This document shows positions 1 through 9,962 of a stretch of DNA of 64,000 bases, piece by piece. The translations under genes and the position numbers were made by a program. Every line of letters begins with the position of its first letter. The first letter of the stretch is position 1. The notes beneath the pieces were generated by a model. It had not been told where the DNA came from and did no database searches. It was given only the letters and a program-made list of their open reading frames with translations. Location of the stretch: NCBI RefSeq assembly GCF_002813755.1, contig NZ_CP018061.1, positions 1,850,001 to 1,914,000 of the forward strand. Reading direction: 5' to 3'. The DNA is from Enterococcus mundtii. Its GTDB lineage: Bacteria; Bacillota; Bacilli; Lactobacillales; Enterococcaceae.

Positions 1-979
1 CTGCTAATACTTCTTCATATCTATCTTGTAATCCTTGTTCCGTCAACTGACTTAATAAATTAGATAGCATACCGCCAGGCACTTGATAAATCAATGTTTT
101 AGGTTCAATGTCCTTGACTTTAGGATTCAACATCTCTTCATCTCGAAAACGATCTCTGATCGGATTGAAGTATTCTGCTATTTCTGTCACTTTTTTCATA
201 TCTAGCCCTGTATCATAACCCAGTTCTTCAAGCACCAAAGCCATTGATTCAGTTGCAGGTTGGCTCGTTCCACCCGCAAAAGAAGAGATAGCCGTATCGA
301 TGATGTCCGCCCCTGCTTCAACTGCTTTTAAATAGGTCATTTCAGCGATCCCACTTGTTGCATGAGTATGGACTTCTAATGGTAATGGAACAGCATCTTT
401 GATTCGACTGATCAATTCGTAACCAGTTTGCGGGGTCAATACGCCCGCCATATCTTTGATACATAACGAATCTGCTCCAGTATCCGCCATTTCTTTTGCT
501 AACCTCACAAAATAATCGATTGTATGGATCTCACTCGTCGTATAAGAAATAGCTGTTTGGCAATGGCCACCAGCTTCTTTAGCTGTCACAATAGCAGTCT
601 GTAAATTTCGGACATCATTCAATGCGTCAAACACACGAATACTATCAATGCCGTTCTTGATCGATTTCTCGACAAATTCTTTGACTACGTCATCTGCATA
701 ATTTTTATAACCAAGGAGGTTTTGTCCTCGAAGTAACATTTGTAGCTTTGTTTGTTTGACTTGTGAACGAATCATACGCAAACGCTCCCATGGATCTTCA
801 TTTAAGAAACGTAAGCACGCATCAAAGGTAGCGCCACCCCACATCTCTAATGAATGGTAGCCTGCTTCATCCATCGTTTTCAAGATTGGCAACATGTCTG
901 CTGTAGTCATTCTTGTAGCAATCAAGCTTTGTTGCCCATCACGCAAAACGGTTTCCATCATTTGGATTTTTTTTGCCAT
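1..979 (-). CDS. oadA: Oxaloacetate decarboxylase alpha subunit (carboxyltransferase), 3' part cut off by the window edge
   Basis: The frame reads from an ATG at 979 to the window edge and gives about 326 residues beginning MAKKIQMMETVLRDGQQS. The DGQQS start, the CIKDMAGVLTP stretch and the HTHATSG metal-site motif are those of the pyruvate/oxaloacetate carboxyltransferase TIM barrel. The subunit moves the carboxyl group of oxaloacetate to the biotin carrier of the Na+-pumping decarboxylase, yielding pyruvate from the oxaloacetate released by citrate lyase. The start abuts the citX stop codon, so it is the distal part of the cit operon. The C-terminus, and any citM beyond it, are outside the window. 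Confidence 0.95.
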   Translation of the reverse strand, partial: MAKKIQMMETVLRDGQQSLIATRMTTADMLPILKTMDEAGYHSLEMWGGATFDACLRFLNEDPWERLRMIRSQVKQTKLQMLLRGQNLLGYKNYADDVVKEFVEKSIKNGIDSIRVFDALNDVRNLQTAIVTAKEAGGHCQTAISYTTSEIHTIDYFVRLAKEMADTGADSLCIKDMAGVLTPQTGYELISRIKDAVPLPLEVHTHATSGIAEMTYLKAVEAGADIIDTAISSFAGGTSQPATESMALVLEELGYDTGLDMKKVTEIAEYFNPIRDRFRDEEMLNPKVKDIEPKTLIYQVPGGMLSNLLSQLTEQGLQDRYEEVLA

Positions 980-1519
980 TTATTTCCTTCCTTTCTCAAC
1001 GAGTTGCTGGATATGTGTGCGTATTATTTGAAGGGAATGTTTCTGTTCGCGACTACAAACTTTGGCTACTTCTTTACACACGTAACATGTCCGTTGGTTA
1101 TATCCCAGCATCTCACGACTCAACTGCTGAATCTTTCCTTCTTCCCAAAAAAGTACATCAAGATCGACTAATCGACCATAGGGGCAAGTTTCTTCGAGTT
1201 CGATCATGCGCTTTTTTAGTCGTTCTTTTCTTAAAGGAAGAAGCAAAAAATACTCGTAACCTGTTTTTTTCTTACGATACAACTGGACCAATGGAGTGAC
1301 CTCTGAAACACATTCTTCTATAGCTTCGACCACTACGTGAAAGACTTGTGCGATTTCTTCTGACGTTTTGACAGGACCTGGTATATTCATAGTTGTTGAA
1401 AGCAATACATGTTGCGGATTTGCTTCCAATAATTTCCTCTGTCTGTTGGCACGTGCCTCTCTTGCGATAAGGATTTCTTCATGCGTCACAGTCGGTCCAT
1501 CGAATAATTTGCTACACAT
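980..1519 (-). CDS. citX: Apo-citrate lyase phosphoribosyl-dephospho-CoA transferase
   Basis: About 179 residues. CitX attaches the prosthetic group made by CitG to the serine of the citrate lyase acyl carrier protein CitD. Visible family features are the N-terminal [18 protein letters not shown] segment, GRLVDLDV in the middle and the C-terminal Cys/His-rich stretch [16 protein letters not shown]. The frame overlaps the end of citF by 8 nt from the ATG at 1519; an in-frame ATG at 1531 is the alternative, and neither has a strong ribosome site, so translation is probably coupled to citF. It lies between citF and oadA. Confidence 0.9.
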   Translation of the reverse strand: MCSKLFDGPTVTHEEILIAREARANRQRKLLEANPQHVLLSTTMNIPGPVKTSEEIAQVFHVVVEAIEECVSEVTPLVQLYRKKKTGYEYFLLLPLRKERLKKRMIELEETCPYGRLVDLDVLFWEEGKIQQLSREMLGYNQRTCYVCKEVAKVCSREQKHSLQIIRTHIQQLVEKGRK

Positions 1520-3044
1520 TTTTGACCACATCGATCAGTGTGCCATCACGATATTCCACCAAGGCAACGATCTTTTCGCCATACTGGATGGCTGAAGGTT
1601 CACCAACGATGGCATATGCTTTTTGTTTAAGCTCGTCGATCGTATATTGAGGTATATCTACACCCTTGAAATACTCGATCAGATCTTGACGTTGAGGATT
1701 GATGGCGATACCTACTTCCGTAACTAAGACATCAATGCTGGTTCCGGGAGTCACAACCGTATTGACATGATCAACAACAGTGGGTATCCGTCCACGAACG
1801 AGTGGCGTGATCACCAGGCTCATTTTACAACCCATACTTGTATCTGGATGTCCGCCAACAGCTCCACGAATCACTCCATCTGAACCTGTCATGACATTGA
1901 CATTGTAATCCGTATCGATTTCTAACGCAGACAAAATGGCTGTATCTAACTGATTCACCATAGCACCTTTACTTGCTGGTGAAGCATACATACTTGCATC
2001 TATTTCATAATGTTGGTTGTTTTCGCCTAAAGAAATCGCAGATAAATGATCGAAATCCTGGACATCGATAATCTTTTCTACTAACCCTTCCTCCAGTAAT
2101 TCCACCATCGCATTTGTAATTCCACCTAATACAAAACTAGCTGTCATTTGGTCTTTCAACATTGCTTCCCGCAAAAAGCGAGTAACAGCCAGTGCCGCAC
2201 CACCTGTACCAGTTTGAAACGAGAATCCTTGTTGATAATAGGGAGAATGAGTGATGACTTTTGCTGCATACTCTGCGATCAAAAGTTCTTTAGGATTTTT
2301 AGTAAAGCGTGTCGCACCTTTTGCAATGCCTTCGGGATCACCTATCGCTTCCACTTCTACAACATAATCGACATCTGTCTGTGCAATACTGATTGGGATA
2401 TTAGGAAAAGAAACTAATGTATCTGTGAGGATGACCACTTGATCCGCATATTTTGCATCGACCATGGCATAACCTAGTGATCCGCAAATGGCTTTTCCAG
2501 TGGTTCCATTGGCATTTCCATATTCATCCGAACTTGTCGCCCCTAAAAAAGCGACATCAATATGCAGATCACCGGATGCAATCGCTCGCGCTCGTCCACC
2601 ATGGGAACGAATGATTACTGGTTTTTCCATGATTCCTTGCGAAATCGCTGCACCTACTTTATCCCGCAAACCGCTTGTGGTAATTCCTGTCACAACGCCA
2701 TTTTTTATATGATCAATCAAAGGTTCATGGACATTTGCGATTGAACTTGGTGCGATCGTGATATCTTTGATTCCTAACGAGGCAATCTCTTCCATGACCT
2801 TATTAAGTACAAAGTCTCCTTCACGGAAATGATGATGAAAAGAAATCGTCATTCCGTCTTTCAGACCAGTTTTTTCAATGGCTTCTTTGAGACTTCCCAC
2901 TATTTTTTTCTCATTTGGACGGACAGGATGGATATTTCTACTGGCTTCTTTGAATGGTTCAATATGGACCAACTCACCTTCGTACAGACGGTGAGCAACT
3001 GTTGCTGATTGTGGAATCTCTTTACCAACTTTATTTACATCCAT
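1512..3044 (-). CDS. citF: Citrate lyase alpha subunit (citrate:acetyl-ACP CoA-transferase type)
   Basis: 510 residues, full length for CitF. It exchanges the acetyl group on the CitD thioester for citrate, giving citryl-ACP that CitE then cleaves. The whole protein reads as CoA-transferase family I, with conserved stretches such as [15 protein letters not shown] and [11 protein letters not shown]. Its ribosome site (AGGAGGAGAT) is formed by the last codons of citE (Arg-Glu-Glu-Glu-Ile-stop), and the citE stop lies only 2 nt upstream, so the two genes are tightly coupled. Confidence 0.97.
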   Translation of the reverse strand: MDVNKVGKEIPQSATVAHRLYEGELVHIEPFKEASRNIHPVRPNEKKIVGSLKEAIEKTGLKDGMTISFHHHFREGDFVLNKVMEEIASLGIKDITIAPSSIANVHEPLIDHIKNGVVTGITTSGLRDKVGAAISQGIMEKPVIIRSHGGRARAIASGDLHIDVAFLGATSSDEYGNANGTTGKAICGSLGYAMVDAKYADQVVILTDTLVSFPNIPISIAQTDVDYVVEVEAIGDPEGIAKGATRFTKNPKELLIAEYAAKVITHSPYYQQGFSFQTGTGGAALAVTRFLREAMLKDQMTASFVLGGITNAMVELLEEGLVEKIIDVQDFDHLSAISLGENNQHYEIDASMYASPASKGAMVNQLDTAILSALEIDTDYNVNVMTGSDGVIRGAVGGHPDTSMGCKMSLVITPLVRGRIPTVVDHVNTVVTPGTSIDVLVTEVGIAINPQRQDLIEYFKGVDIPQYTIDELKQKAYAIVGEPSAIQYGEKIVALVEYRDGTLIDVVKNV

Positions 3045-3046
3045 TT

Positions 3047-3934
3047 CTAGATCTCCTCCTCTCGGATCAACTTCGCCGCTTTGGCAAGAGCAATCACTCT
3101 TTCTGCTCGCTCGACGATTGGTTTATCCACCATCTTGCCATTCACAGAAATCACGCCTGAACCTTTTGCTTCTGCTTCTTGGATGCCCCAGATCACTTCT
3201 TTCGCTGCTTGGATCTCTTTTTCTGTTGGTTCATAAAGGGCATGGACTAATGGAATCTGACGTGGGTTGATCACTGATTTCCCATCAAAGCCTAGTTGTT
3301 TGATCAGACGGACTTCTGCTTGAAATCCCTTAACATTTTCAACATCTGAATAGACAGTATCGATTGCTGCAATACCAGCAGCTCGGGCTGAATGAAGGAT
3401 CATATTTCGAGCAAAAGACAATTCTTGTCCATCGGGATATCGTTGGGTTTTCATATTGGTCACATAATCTTCGGCACCTAACGCGATGCCAACTAACCGT
3501 TTGGAAGCTTTAGCGATTTCTCTTGCATTCAATACCCCTTCTGCAGATTCGATCGCTGCCATCATTTTTGTGGTTCCCACTGGGATTTGATAGGTTTCTT
3601 CCACTAAAGTGATGACCTGATCGACCTCGATGATGTCTTGTGCGGTTTCTGTTTTTGGCAAGCGAATGACATCGATCCCTGCTAATACCATTGCTTCTAT
3701 GTCTTGGTCACCCCCAGCCGTCAATGCGTTGATTCGAACGACCGTTTCTACTTTGCTATAGTCAAATGTTTTTAATGCCAAATGAACAAGCAAACGTGCC
3801 GAATCTTTTTCTTTTAAAGATACGGCATCTTCCAAATCAAACATGAGTGAATCTGCACCGTATAATGGTGCATCTCTCAGCATCGCTGCATTTGCACCAG
3901 GTACAAACATCATCGTTCTCCTTAAACGTTCCAT
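3047..3934 (-). CDS. citE: Citrate lyase beta subunit (citryl-ACP lyase)
   Basis: 295 residues from the ATG at 3934, chosen because GGAAGGAGATC lies just upstream; an in-frame ATG at 3952 has no such site. HpcH/HpaI aldolase family: [10 protein letters not shown] near the N-terminus, [24 protein letters not shown] with the catalytic/metal Glu, GIALGAEDY and [13 protein letters not shown]. It cleaves citryl-ACP to oxaloacetate and acetyl-ACP. The start overlaps the end of citD by 13 nt. Confidence 0.96.
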   Translation of the reverse strand: MERLRRTMMFVPGANAAMLRDAPLYGADSLMFDLEDAVSLKEKDSARLLVHLALKTFDYSKVETVVRINALTAGGDQDIEAMVLAGIDVIRLPKTETAQDIIEVDQVITLVEETYQIPVGTTKMMAAIESAEGVLNAREIAKASKRLVGIALGAEDYVTNMKTQRYPDGQELSFARNMILHSARAAGIAAIDTVYSDVENVKGFQAEVRLIKQLGFDGKSVINPRQIPLVHALYEPTEKEIQAAKEVIWGIQEAEAKGSGVISVNGKMVDKPIVERAERVIALAKAAKLIREEEI

Positions 3935-4230
3935 GAATTGATCTCCTTCCAATCATAGCGATCTTGCTTTCCAGCTCGATGGACTGCTGTAATTGTCCTT
4001 GCCTGGATCGTGCAATCAAGCGCACCTTTATCGACAGCTGTTACTTTGGCTGCTTCAATGCCCAACTGTTGTAGGGTGTCCATAATGACTTTTCTGATTT
4101 GGTGACCAAATTGTTTTTCGACATTGCTTGTCAAGGAAAGTTCAATCCCTTTTTCTATCTTTGGATCGATCGTGATCATGATATCACTGGATTCAATTGT
4201 TCCAGCCACTGCACTTTGATAAATTTTCAC
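3922..4230 (-). CDS. citD: Citrate lyase gamma subunit, acyl carrier protein
   Basis: 102 residues, usual length. The N-terminus [16 protein letters not shown] places Ser14 at the position that carries the phosphoribosyl-dephospho-CoA arm in known CitD proteins, and [10 protein letters not shown] and [12 protein letters not shown] are further family signatures. It carries the acetyl/citryl thioester between CitF and CitE. It overlaps citC by 4 nt upstream and citE by 13 nt downstream, which fits stoichiometric expression of the lyase subunits. Confidence 0.96.
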   Translation of the reverse strand: MKIYQSAVAGTIESSDIMITIDPKIEKGIELSLTSNVEKQFGHQIRKVIMDTLQQLGIEAAKVTAVDKGALDCTIQARTITAVHRAGKQDRYDWKEINSWNV

Positions 4231-5237
4231 TTCCTGTCACCTCTATTACGTTTATGATTTTTGATATAGTGATAAGTCGAAGCAGGCAAATACGCTTGTA
4301 ATGTCTGCACGTCATTTTCTTGTAAGGCTTTTCGGACTTTTGTTGCACTGATTGCTTCGTTTTTGATATATTTTCGCGGTAGGACAATCAAAGAAAGCGA
4401 TTCTCCAAATACCTTTTTCAACGTTTCATTATAGATTTCAGTTACCTTAGAGTACGGTTCTTCACCGACAAATCGACTTTCAATTGCAAGTATCGGTGCA
4501 ATTTTTTCTTTAAAAAGATGCGCATCCAAAGTACCTTGTGCTTTTGCCGCTTCTTCTGTAGCATGTTCCTTTAAAAAATAGGCAGGAAATGTGGCGGAAG
4601 AAATCAGATAATCTTCTGTCGGCAAAATCGTGACATTTTTTACATGCGCGACCCCTTGCTTGACCATCTCTAAACGATCGGAAAAGGAAAATTCTGAACG
4701 ATCTTCCGAAAGGATAAAAAGATAGACTTGGTCTGCTTGTTTGGCTGCACATTCTACCAAATACTGATGTCCTTTTGTAAAAGGATTGGCATTCATCACA
4801 ATGCCACAGCCTGTACCTTTTTTCTTTTTTGCCTTCAACATGGCAAGATAATCTTGAAAGTCAGGTGTACCTCGTTCCATAAACAATATGGTTTCAGTGG
4901 TAATGATCTCTTTAAATCCCATGGCATGAAAAATCGGGTGATTACTAGGACTTGTGTAGACAAAGAAATGCCTTTTGTTTTCTTCAGATAAATGATCAAT
5001 TAATTGCTGAATGATCTTCGTCAATAAATTTTCTGATTGGAAATCTTTCGCAACAGCTAAATATTTTAAAATATTTCGCTCATAAGAACCGGTTGCAATC
5101 AGCCGCTCTTCTTGATAGATCCCAACGGTATAGTCAACTTTTTCATTCAGTGTGAGACCGGATTTTTCGATCAACTCCATCCATTGTCGATAGACTTGAG
5201 CATCCTTTTCCACCCATAATCTTTTGATTGTATACAT
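4227..5237 (-). CDS. citC: [Citrate (pro-3S)-lyase] ligase
   Basis: 336 residues. The enzyme uses acetate and ATP to acetylate the thiol of the CitD prosthetic group, activating citrate lyase. Residues about 1-130 look like a GNAT-type acetyltransferase domain. The rest is a nucleotidyltransferase domain with [14 protein letters not shown] (the TKGH equivalent of the HxGH site) and [10 protein letters not shown] (the ISxT motif) near the C-terminus. The ribosome site is AGAAGG. The stop overlaps the citD start by 4 nt; the gene sits just after the decarboxylase subunits, as in E. faecalis. Confidence 0.95.
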   Translation of the reverse strand: MYTIKRLWVEKDAQVYRQWMELIEKSGLTLNEKVDYTVGIYQEERLIATGSYERNILKYLAVAKDFQSENLLTKIIQQLIDHLSEENKRHFFVYTSPSNHPIFHAMGFKEIITTETILFMERGTPDFQDYLAMLKAKKKKGTGCGIVMNANPFTKGHQYLVECAAKQADQVYLFILSEDRSEFSFSDRLEMVKQGVAHVKNVTILPTEDYLISSATFPAYFLKEHATEEAAKAQGTLDAHLFKEKIAPILAIESRFVGEEPYSKVTEIYNETLKKVFGESLSLIVLPRKYIKNEAISATKVRKALQENDVQTLQAYLPASTYHYIKNHKRNRGDRK

Positions 5238-5253
5238 GTACCAGACCTTCTTT

Positions 5254-5379
5254 TTATTTTCTTACTGGAAACAAGCGACTGAGTAGCATTGATGCGAGAT
5301 AAATAATCAAGATAACAACGAACACGCCACCCCATCCTAAAACTAGTAGTTCAAGAGATTTGATTAAATCTGCTGACAT
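5254..5379 (-). CDS. 41-residue membrane peptide resembling the N-terminal segment of OadG (decarboxylase gamma subunit)
   Basis: A short frame of 41 codons starts at the ATG at 5379 behind GAAAGGAGAATAAACG. The peptide has a polar start, one transmembrane helix (about residues 11-33, with GWGGVFVVILIIYLASML) and ends RLFPVRK. The order G-x-G-x-VF, small/hydrophobic helix, Met-Leu-Ser and RLFP matches the first ~45 residues of OAD_gamma (PF04277) proteins. It lies between oadB and citC, where a decarboxylase subunit is expected. It lacks the long soluble tail of classical OadG. The homology is judged by eye; that it is a functional gamma subunit is inference. Confidence 0.7.
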   Translation of the reverse strand: MSADLIKSLELLVLGWGGVFVVILIIYLASMLLSRLFPVRK

Positions 5380-5395
5380 CGTTTATTCTCCTTTC

Positions 5396-6511
5396 TTATA
5401 CTAATAAGGCGAGCAATAAGCCACCGGCAATCACTGAAGCAATCTGACCAGATACATTGGCTCCAGCTGCGTGCATCAAAATAAAGTTCTGTGGGTCTTC
5501 TTCTGTTGCCATTTTCTGAATGACGCGACTAGACATTGGAAAAGCAGAGATTCCTGCTGCTCCGATCATTGGATTGATTTTCTCTTTTCGGAATAAATTT
5601 AATAATTTAGCAAATAATACTCCACCGATCGAGTCCATAATGAACGCAACCAATCCTAGACCGATAACCATCAACGTATCGATCTGTAAAAATTCTTCAT
5701 ACTGCATTTTGACCGAAATGGCGATCCCTAATAATATGCTGATGAGATTGACTAACTCATTCTGAGCAGTGATCGACAAACGATCTAATACCCCACATTC
5801 TCGTAACAAGTTCCCAAACATCAAGAAGCCAACAAGTGGCAAAGAAACAGGCGCAATCAAACCAGCGACGACTGAAATAACTAACGGAAAAAGAATTTTT
5901 GCTGTTTGCGACACTTCCCCTGCACGATAATTCATTCGAATACGTCGCTCTTTTTTAGTCGTCACAGCTTTGATCGCAACTGGCTGAATGATTGGCACGA
6001 GCGCCATATACGAATAGGCAGCCACCATGATGGCACCCATATATTTCGAATTCAACGTGTTCGCGACAAAAATGGAAGTTGGTCCATCCGCTGCTCCGAT
6101 GATGCCAATAGAAGCTGCATCATTCAAGTCAAAACCTAATAGGATCGCTACGATGATCGTAAAGAAAATCCCAAATTGTGCGGCGGCTCCAAAGAGTAAT
6201 AAAAATGGATTTTGTAACAAGGGGCCGAAATCGATCATTGCACCAATACCAATGAATAATAAGAGCGGAAATAGCTCCGTCGTAATCCCCATATCAAACA
6301 AAATTTGGAATGCGCCGGCCTCACCCCCGGCACTCAGCACCCCTGAATTAGGGAAATTGACTAAGATCGTCCCTAACCCCATCGGTACGAGTAACGTTGG
6401 TTCATATTCTTTTTTTATCCCAAGGTACATGAGGACTCCGCCAATCACCATCATCACGATGCGTCCCGGCTCTTGCCCCATGCCAATAACTCCTTCAATA
6501 AGTGTTTCCAC
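5396..6511 (-). CDS. oadB: Oxaloacetate decarboxylase beta subunit, Na+ pump
   Basis: 371 residues from the GTG at 6511, giving METLIEGVIGMGQEPG; this start has AAGGAAG about 10 nt upstream, whereas the GTG at 6520 abuts that site. It is a polytopic membrane protein with conserved GAADGPTSIF, whose Asp is the known Na+-coupling residue of OadB, and AAGANVSGQIASVIAGG at the C-terminus. It decarboxylates carboxybiotin and exports Na+. It lies after oadD in the same operon. Confidence 0.95.
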   Translation of the reverse strand: METLIEGVIGMGQEPGRIVMMVIGGVLMYLGIKKEYEPTLLVPMGLGTILVNFPNSGVLSAGGEAGAFQILFDMGITTELFPLLLFIGIGAMIDFGPLLQNPFLLLFGAAAQFGIFFTIIVAILLGFDLNDAASIGIIGAADGPTSIFVANTLNSKYMGAIMVAAYSYMALVPIIQPVAIKAVTTKKERRIRMNYRAGEVSQTAKILFPLVISVVAGLIAPVSLPLVGFLMFGNLLRECGVLDRLSITAQNELVNLISILLGIAISVKMQYEEFLQIDTLMVIGLGLVAFIMDSIGGVLFAKLLNLFRKEKINPMIGAAGISAFPMSSRVIQKMATEEDPQNFILMHAAGANVSGQIASVIAGGLLLALLV

Positions 6512-6584
6512 ACATGTCACTTCCTTTTTACTTAATATTGAATATTAAGAATCGCCAAAACGACTCTGTTTTCAAAGCGAACAT

Positions 6585-6980
6585 TTAACTGATCGTGATG
6601 AGCGGATCACCAGGATTCACCATTTCTCCTTGACTGATATGGATACCAGTCACTTGACCAGCTCTTCCAGCAACGATTTCATTTTCCATTTTCATCGCTT
6701 CTAAAATCATCAAAGGCTGATTGATTTCCACTGCCTCCCCAACTGTAACTAACAGACGAGAAATCGTGCCTGGCATCGGCGAAGTCATCGCATCCGCTCC
6801 CGCTTCGACTGAGGATTTCGTTTCTGGTACAGTTGTTGAAACATCTGCTGGTGCGACCACTTCAACTGGTGTAGATCGTTCTGGTGTTGGGACTGGATTC
6901 GTTTGCGGACTTCCACCGATTTCTTCCATTTCCACTAAATATTCTTTTCCATCAATTGATATTTTGAATTTCCGTAACAT
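6585..6980 (-). CDS. oadD: Biotin carrier subunit of oxaloacetate decarboxylase
   Basis: 131 residues. Residues about 1-25 form a short N-terminal piece, 26-65 a Pro/Thr/Val-rich flexible linker, and the last ~68 a biotinyl domain with the EAMKMEN biotinylation lysine. It carries carboxybiotin from OadA to OadB. In enterococci this carrier is a separate polypeptide instead of the C-terminus of OadA. The gap to oadH is 19 nt and the ribosome site is TTGGAGGAG. Confidence 0.95.
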   Translation of the reverse strand: MLRKFKISIDGKEYLVEMEEIGGSPQTNPVPTPERSTPVEVVAPADVSTTVPETKSSVEAGADAMTSPMPGTISRLLVTVGEAVEINQPLMILEAMKMENEIVAGRAGQVTGIHISQGEMVNPGDPLITIS

Positions 6981-6999
6981 TTTTTCTCCTCCAAAGCAT

Positions 7000-7320
7000 T
7001 TATTTTTTGGCTATTTTTCGTATAATAAACTGACTATTTGGATTGGTTCCCGCTGCTACACCTGTAGCAATCAGTGAAACCAAAATTGCTTCCGGATTTC
7101 TCTGTTTGATTTTTTTGATGATGAATCGACTCTCCGGATCATATTCTGCTGCTAAACTTGCAGCTACCACACTGACAAGCTGAACATCAGCTGGCGCAGC
7201 ATCAATATATGCAGGAACCGATTTCAATTTATCCTTCTTTTCTTTGTTCCCTTCTACTACTGAGGGGGTTGGCTCCACTGCTGGTTGTTGCTTATTTGTT
7301 CGTTTGGTAAACAGCCACAT
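7000..7320 (-). CDS. oadH: OadH, accessory subunit of the enterococcal oxaloacetate decarboxylase
   Basis: 106 residues from the ATG at 7320, set by AAAGGAG 8 nt upstream; a longer reading frame upstream has no ribosome site. First gene of the operon. After a charged N-terminus (residues 1-36) come two copies of one motif: LVSVVAASLAAEYDPESRF-IIKKIKQ and ILVSLIATGVAAGTNPNSQF-IIRKIAKK. Each resembles the short C-terminal motif of OadG-like and MmdD/MmdE subunits of Na+-pumping decarboxylases. OadH is known as a subunit of the E. faecalis enzyme; its exact role is less clear. Confidence 0.85.
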   Translation of the reverse strand: MWLFTKRTNKQQPAVEPTPSVVEGNKEKKDKLKSVPAYIDAAPADVQLVSVVAASLAAEYDPESRFIIKKIKQRNPEAILVSLIATGVAAGTNPNSQFIIRKIAKK

Positions 7321-7720
7321 CTTTCTTGCTCCTTTCTTCTTTTCTGTCCTTATTTTTATTATAGGATGATTCAACCAATTATGTTTTCCAAACTGATAGA
7401 AGATTGTTTTTTTGTTGTTTCTTTTTCTTGAATCAGGCAAAAAAAAACAATACAAACACTGATATAAAAGCATTTCCCAACGAATTAATGTTCTGCTAAG
7501 GTACTATTAAGCCTTCGATAAGATTAGGTAGACCAAATTGTTTTTTTTATGTTCTTTTTTCTCCCTTCATCTATCTTCCCATTAAAATATTGCTTATCCT
7601 AAAGTCGTCAAGGAGGCGTCAATTTTAGAAAAACACAACTCTTTCTGTCCTTAGAATGGTTTTCTACCCACCTAATTTTGATACCGCTTACAAACAATAC
7701 AATCAGAAAAGGAGAAGCGT
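7321..7720. promoter_or_regulatory. Divergent control region between oadH and citH
   Basis: About 400 bp, AT-rich with several T runs. On the minus strand TATAAT (7358-7363) stands before the oadH ribosome site, but no good -35 box lies 17 bp upstream, as expected for a promoter that needs an activator. In E. faecalis CitO binds the equivalent region and activates both directions with citrate; I could not assign its operator by eye. The only clear operator is the cre site listed separately. Confidence 0.6.
7679..7692 (+). promoter_or_regulatory. cre site (CcpA operator) before citH
   Basis: TGATACCGCTTACA fits the consensus TGWNANCGNTNWCA at every fixed position. It ends 28 bp before the citH start, a position suited to repression of citHO by CcpA during growth on good sugars. 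Catabolite repression of the cit genes through cre sites is known in E. faecalis. Confidence 0.8.
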
Positions 7721-9067
7721 ATGTTATTAACCGTTTTATCTTATGCAATGATTATTATCTTCATGTATGTCATCATGAAAAAGAAAATGTCCCCGTTTAC
7801 TTCCCTTGTGGTTATTCCACTTTTATTTACCTTAGTTGCAATGATTTCTGGTGCTTCAAAGAAAGGAAATATTGGCGATTTTGTATTAGAAGGCATCAAA
7901 ACAACTTCAAATACAGGAATCATGCTATTATTTGCCATTTTATATTTTTCAATCATGTTAGACGCTGGTCTATTTGATCCAATCACTAAAAAAATGATTT
8001 ATTTTGCCAAAGGCGATCCAATGAAAGTTTTAATGGCAACTGCGATCGTTGCCGCAACCGTTTCGCTGAATGGCGATGGGACAACGACTACGTTGATTTG
8101 CTGTTCTGCTTTTATTCCTATCTATAAAAAATTAAACATGAAAATGATGAACTTAGGGGTATTGATCATTCTTCAAAATACCATCATGAACCTATTACCT
8201 TGGGGTGGACCGACCGCTCGAGCGATGGCAGTATTGGAAGTCGATGCGGATATCTTGTCTTACTTAGCTCCTGGAATGATCTTGTCTTTGCTTTATGTCA
8301 TCTTTTTCGTTGCACGCCGGATGGGAAAACAAGAACGTGACCGTTTAGGTATTACCCAATTATCAAATGAGGAAATTGAAGAAATCACTAAAATCACTGA
8401 TCCTGAAACGGCAAAAATACGCTGTCCTAAAAATTTTGTATTCAACGGTGTACTAACGATCGTGTTGATTGCTTGGTTAGTTGCTAGCTCGTTTATCTCT
8501 TCGATTGCCTTACCACCTCTTTTATTATTTTTAGTAGGAACATGTATTGCCTTAATGGTCAACTACCCTAATCTAAAAGATCAATCCGCACGTATTGGTG
8601 CAAATGGCGGCGATGCGGTGCAAGTCGTGATTTTAGTTTTTGCAGCGGGAGTTTTCATGGGGCTTTTCCAAGGTTCCGGTATGGCTGAAGCACTCGCGAA
8701 TAGCTTTACTTATCTTATTCCAAAACAACTAGCAGGATTCTGGGGATTAGTTATTGCGTTGATTTCAGCGCCCGGTACTTTCTTTATTTCAAATGATGGT
8801 TTTTATTTCGGTGTTTTACCAGTTTTAGCAGAAGCCGGACATGCCTATGGCTTTACGAATATGCAAATGGCTCTCGCCTCTTTGATGGGTCAAGCCTTCC
8901 ACTTGCTAAGTCCGTTAGTGGCTTTTATCTATCTCTTGTTACGTTTGACCGGATTGGATATGGGAAAATGGCAAAGAGAAGCTGGAAAGTATGCCTTAGG
9001 TATTTTTACCATTTTTGTTGTCACAATTATTCTTTTTGGACATATGCCATTTTATATCCCACAATAA
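7721..9067 (+). CDS. citH: Citrate-Mg2+/Ca2+:H+ symporter, CitMHS family
   Basis: 448 residues with about 11-12 hydrophobic segments. LNGDGTTTTLICCSAF and PWGGPTARAMAVL are typical of CitMHS metal-citrate transporters. It brings citrate into the cell for the divergently transcribed citrate lyase/decarboxylase operon. The ribosome site AAAGGAGAAGCGT is strong. citO follows about 200 bp downstream beyond a hairpin, the same citH-citO order as in E. faecalis. Confidence 0.93.
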   Translation: MLLTVLSYAMIIIFMYVIMKKKMSPFTSLVVIPLLFTLVAMISGASKKGNIGDFVLEGIKTTSNTGIMLLFAILYFSIMLDAGLFDPITKKMIYFAKGDPMKVLMATAIVAATVSLNGDGTTTTLICCSAFIPIYKKLNMKMMNLGVLIILQNTIMNLLPWGGPTARAMAVLEVDADILSYLAPGMILSLLYVIFFVARRMGKQERDRLGITQLSNEEIEEITKITDPETAKIRCPKNFVFNGVLTIVLIAWLVASSFISSIALPPLLLFLVGTCIALMVNYPNLKDQSARIGANGGDAVQVVILVFAAGVFMGLFQGSGMAEALANSFTYLIPKQLAGFWGLVIALISAPGTFFISNDGFYFGVLPVLAEAGHAYGFTNMQMALASLMGQAFHLLSPLVAFIYLLLRLTGLDMGKWQREAGKYALGIFTIFVVTIILFGHMPFYIPQ

Positions 9068-9106
9068 AAACCAATCGTGCCAGCAAGAGTGACTAACTCA
9101 ACGAAC

Positions 9107-9160
9107 GGCTCCTTCATTATTGGAATACTAATTTTCACATTCTGCCAAAGTGAAGGAGCC
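9107..9160 (+). terminator. Hairpin between citH and citO
   Basis: A perfect 10-bp inverted repeat (GGCTCCTTCA and its complement) encloses 34 nt and is followed by ATTTTG. An overlapping TTCAC/GTGAA pair could form a competing smaller stem. The short T run suggests partial termination, which would make citO and citG less abundant than citH. Confidence 0.6.
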
Positions 9161-9266
9161 ATTTTGATTACTATTGATATATTTTTTGGTTCGTTCTCTT
9201 GAGGGTTGGAAAGCATGATAAACTTAGAACAGGAACTTAATGTCTAAGTAGAAATGGGGAGAAAAA

Positions 9267-9962
9267 ATGAAGCAAGTAGTTGAAGCATTAAGAAAAAATT
9301 TGGATCTAACTCAAAATAAAACATTGAATGCACTTATTTATGAAGCGTTTCGTAAAACGATCATTCTTGGCGATATTCCTGCAAATACACGGATCAATGA
9401 GAAAGTCTTAGCGGAAGAATTGAATATCAGCCGTACACCCATACGTTTAGCAATGAAGCAATTAGTCAATGAAAAATTAGTTGAACACGTGCCTAAGATT
9501 GGTATCGTCGTCAAAGGTATTCGCATAAAAGATGCTTACGAAATCTATGATATCCGTAAATCTTTAGATACCCTTGCCACGATCAAAGCAATGAATCAGA
9601 TGACAAAAGACGACTTCATTGAACTAAAAGAACTGTTGTTACGCGGTGAAAGCTACAATCAAGCAGATCAAACAGAAAAAGTCTTGCAAAATTTTTCAGA
9701 CTTCAATATGTTTATTTACGAGAAAAGCCAAATGCTCCGTTTAAAATCCATTGTCTTAGAGTTACAAGCTTACCTCGTTTATTTTCGCGATATCGCCATT
9801 CGTTCATCCAGACGTAGAGATAAAGCCCTTGAAGAACATTGGCTGATCTATCGCGGGATGCAAACAAAAAACGCAGAACAAATCACCTTGATCACCCACG
9901 AGCATTTAGATCGTTCATTACAATTTATTTTAGCTGAAATGGAGCGTAGAAAAATTGACTGA
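9267..9962 (+). CDS. citO: GntR-family activator of the citrate genes
   Basis: 231 residues of the FadR-like (FCD) GntR group. The winged helix spans about 15-85, with LAEELNISRTPIRLAMKQL as helix-turn-helix. The C-terminal helical ligand domain has the basic stretch RDIAIRSSRRRDK and the conserved EHLDR histidine near the end. In E. faecalis CitO binds citrate and activates both cit transcripts. The gene has its own leader after a hairpin and overlaps citG by 8 nt. Confidence 0.9.
   Translation: MKQVVEALRKNLDLTQNKTLNALIYEAFRKTIILGDIPANTRINEKVLAEELNISRTPIRLAMKQLVNEKLVEHVPKIGIVVKGIRIKDAYEIYDIRKSLDTLATIKAMNQMTKDDFIELKELLLRGESYNQADQTEKVLQNFSDFNMFIYEKSQMLRLKSIVLELQAYLVYFRDIAIRSSRRRDKALEEHWLIYRGMQTKNAEQITLITHEHLDRSLQFILAEMERRKID

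Noticed and set aside
1..979. Pyruvate carboxylase in place of OadA
   Set aside because: The start lacks a biotin carboxylase domain and the gene sits in a citrate/oxaloacetate decarboxylase operon with a separate biotin carrier.
7321..7473. N-terminal extension of OadH to 7473
   Set aside because: The frame is open by chance through the promoter region; AAAGGAG supports the ATG at 7320.
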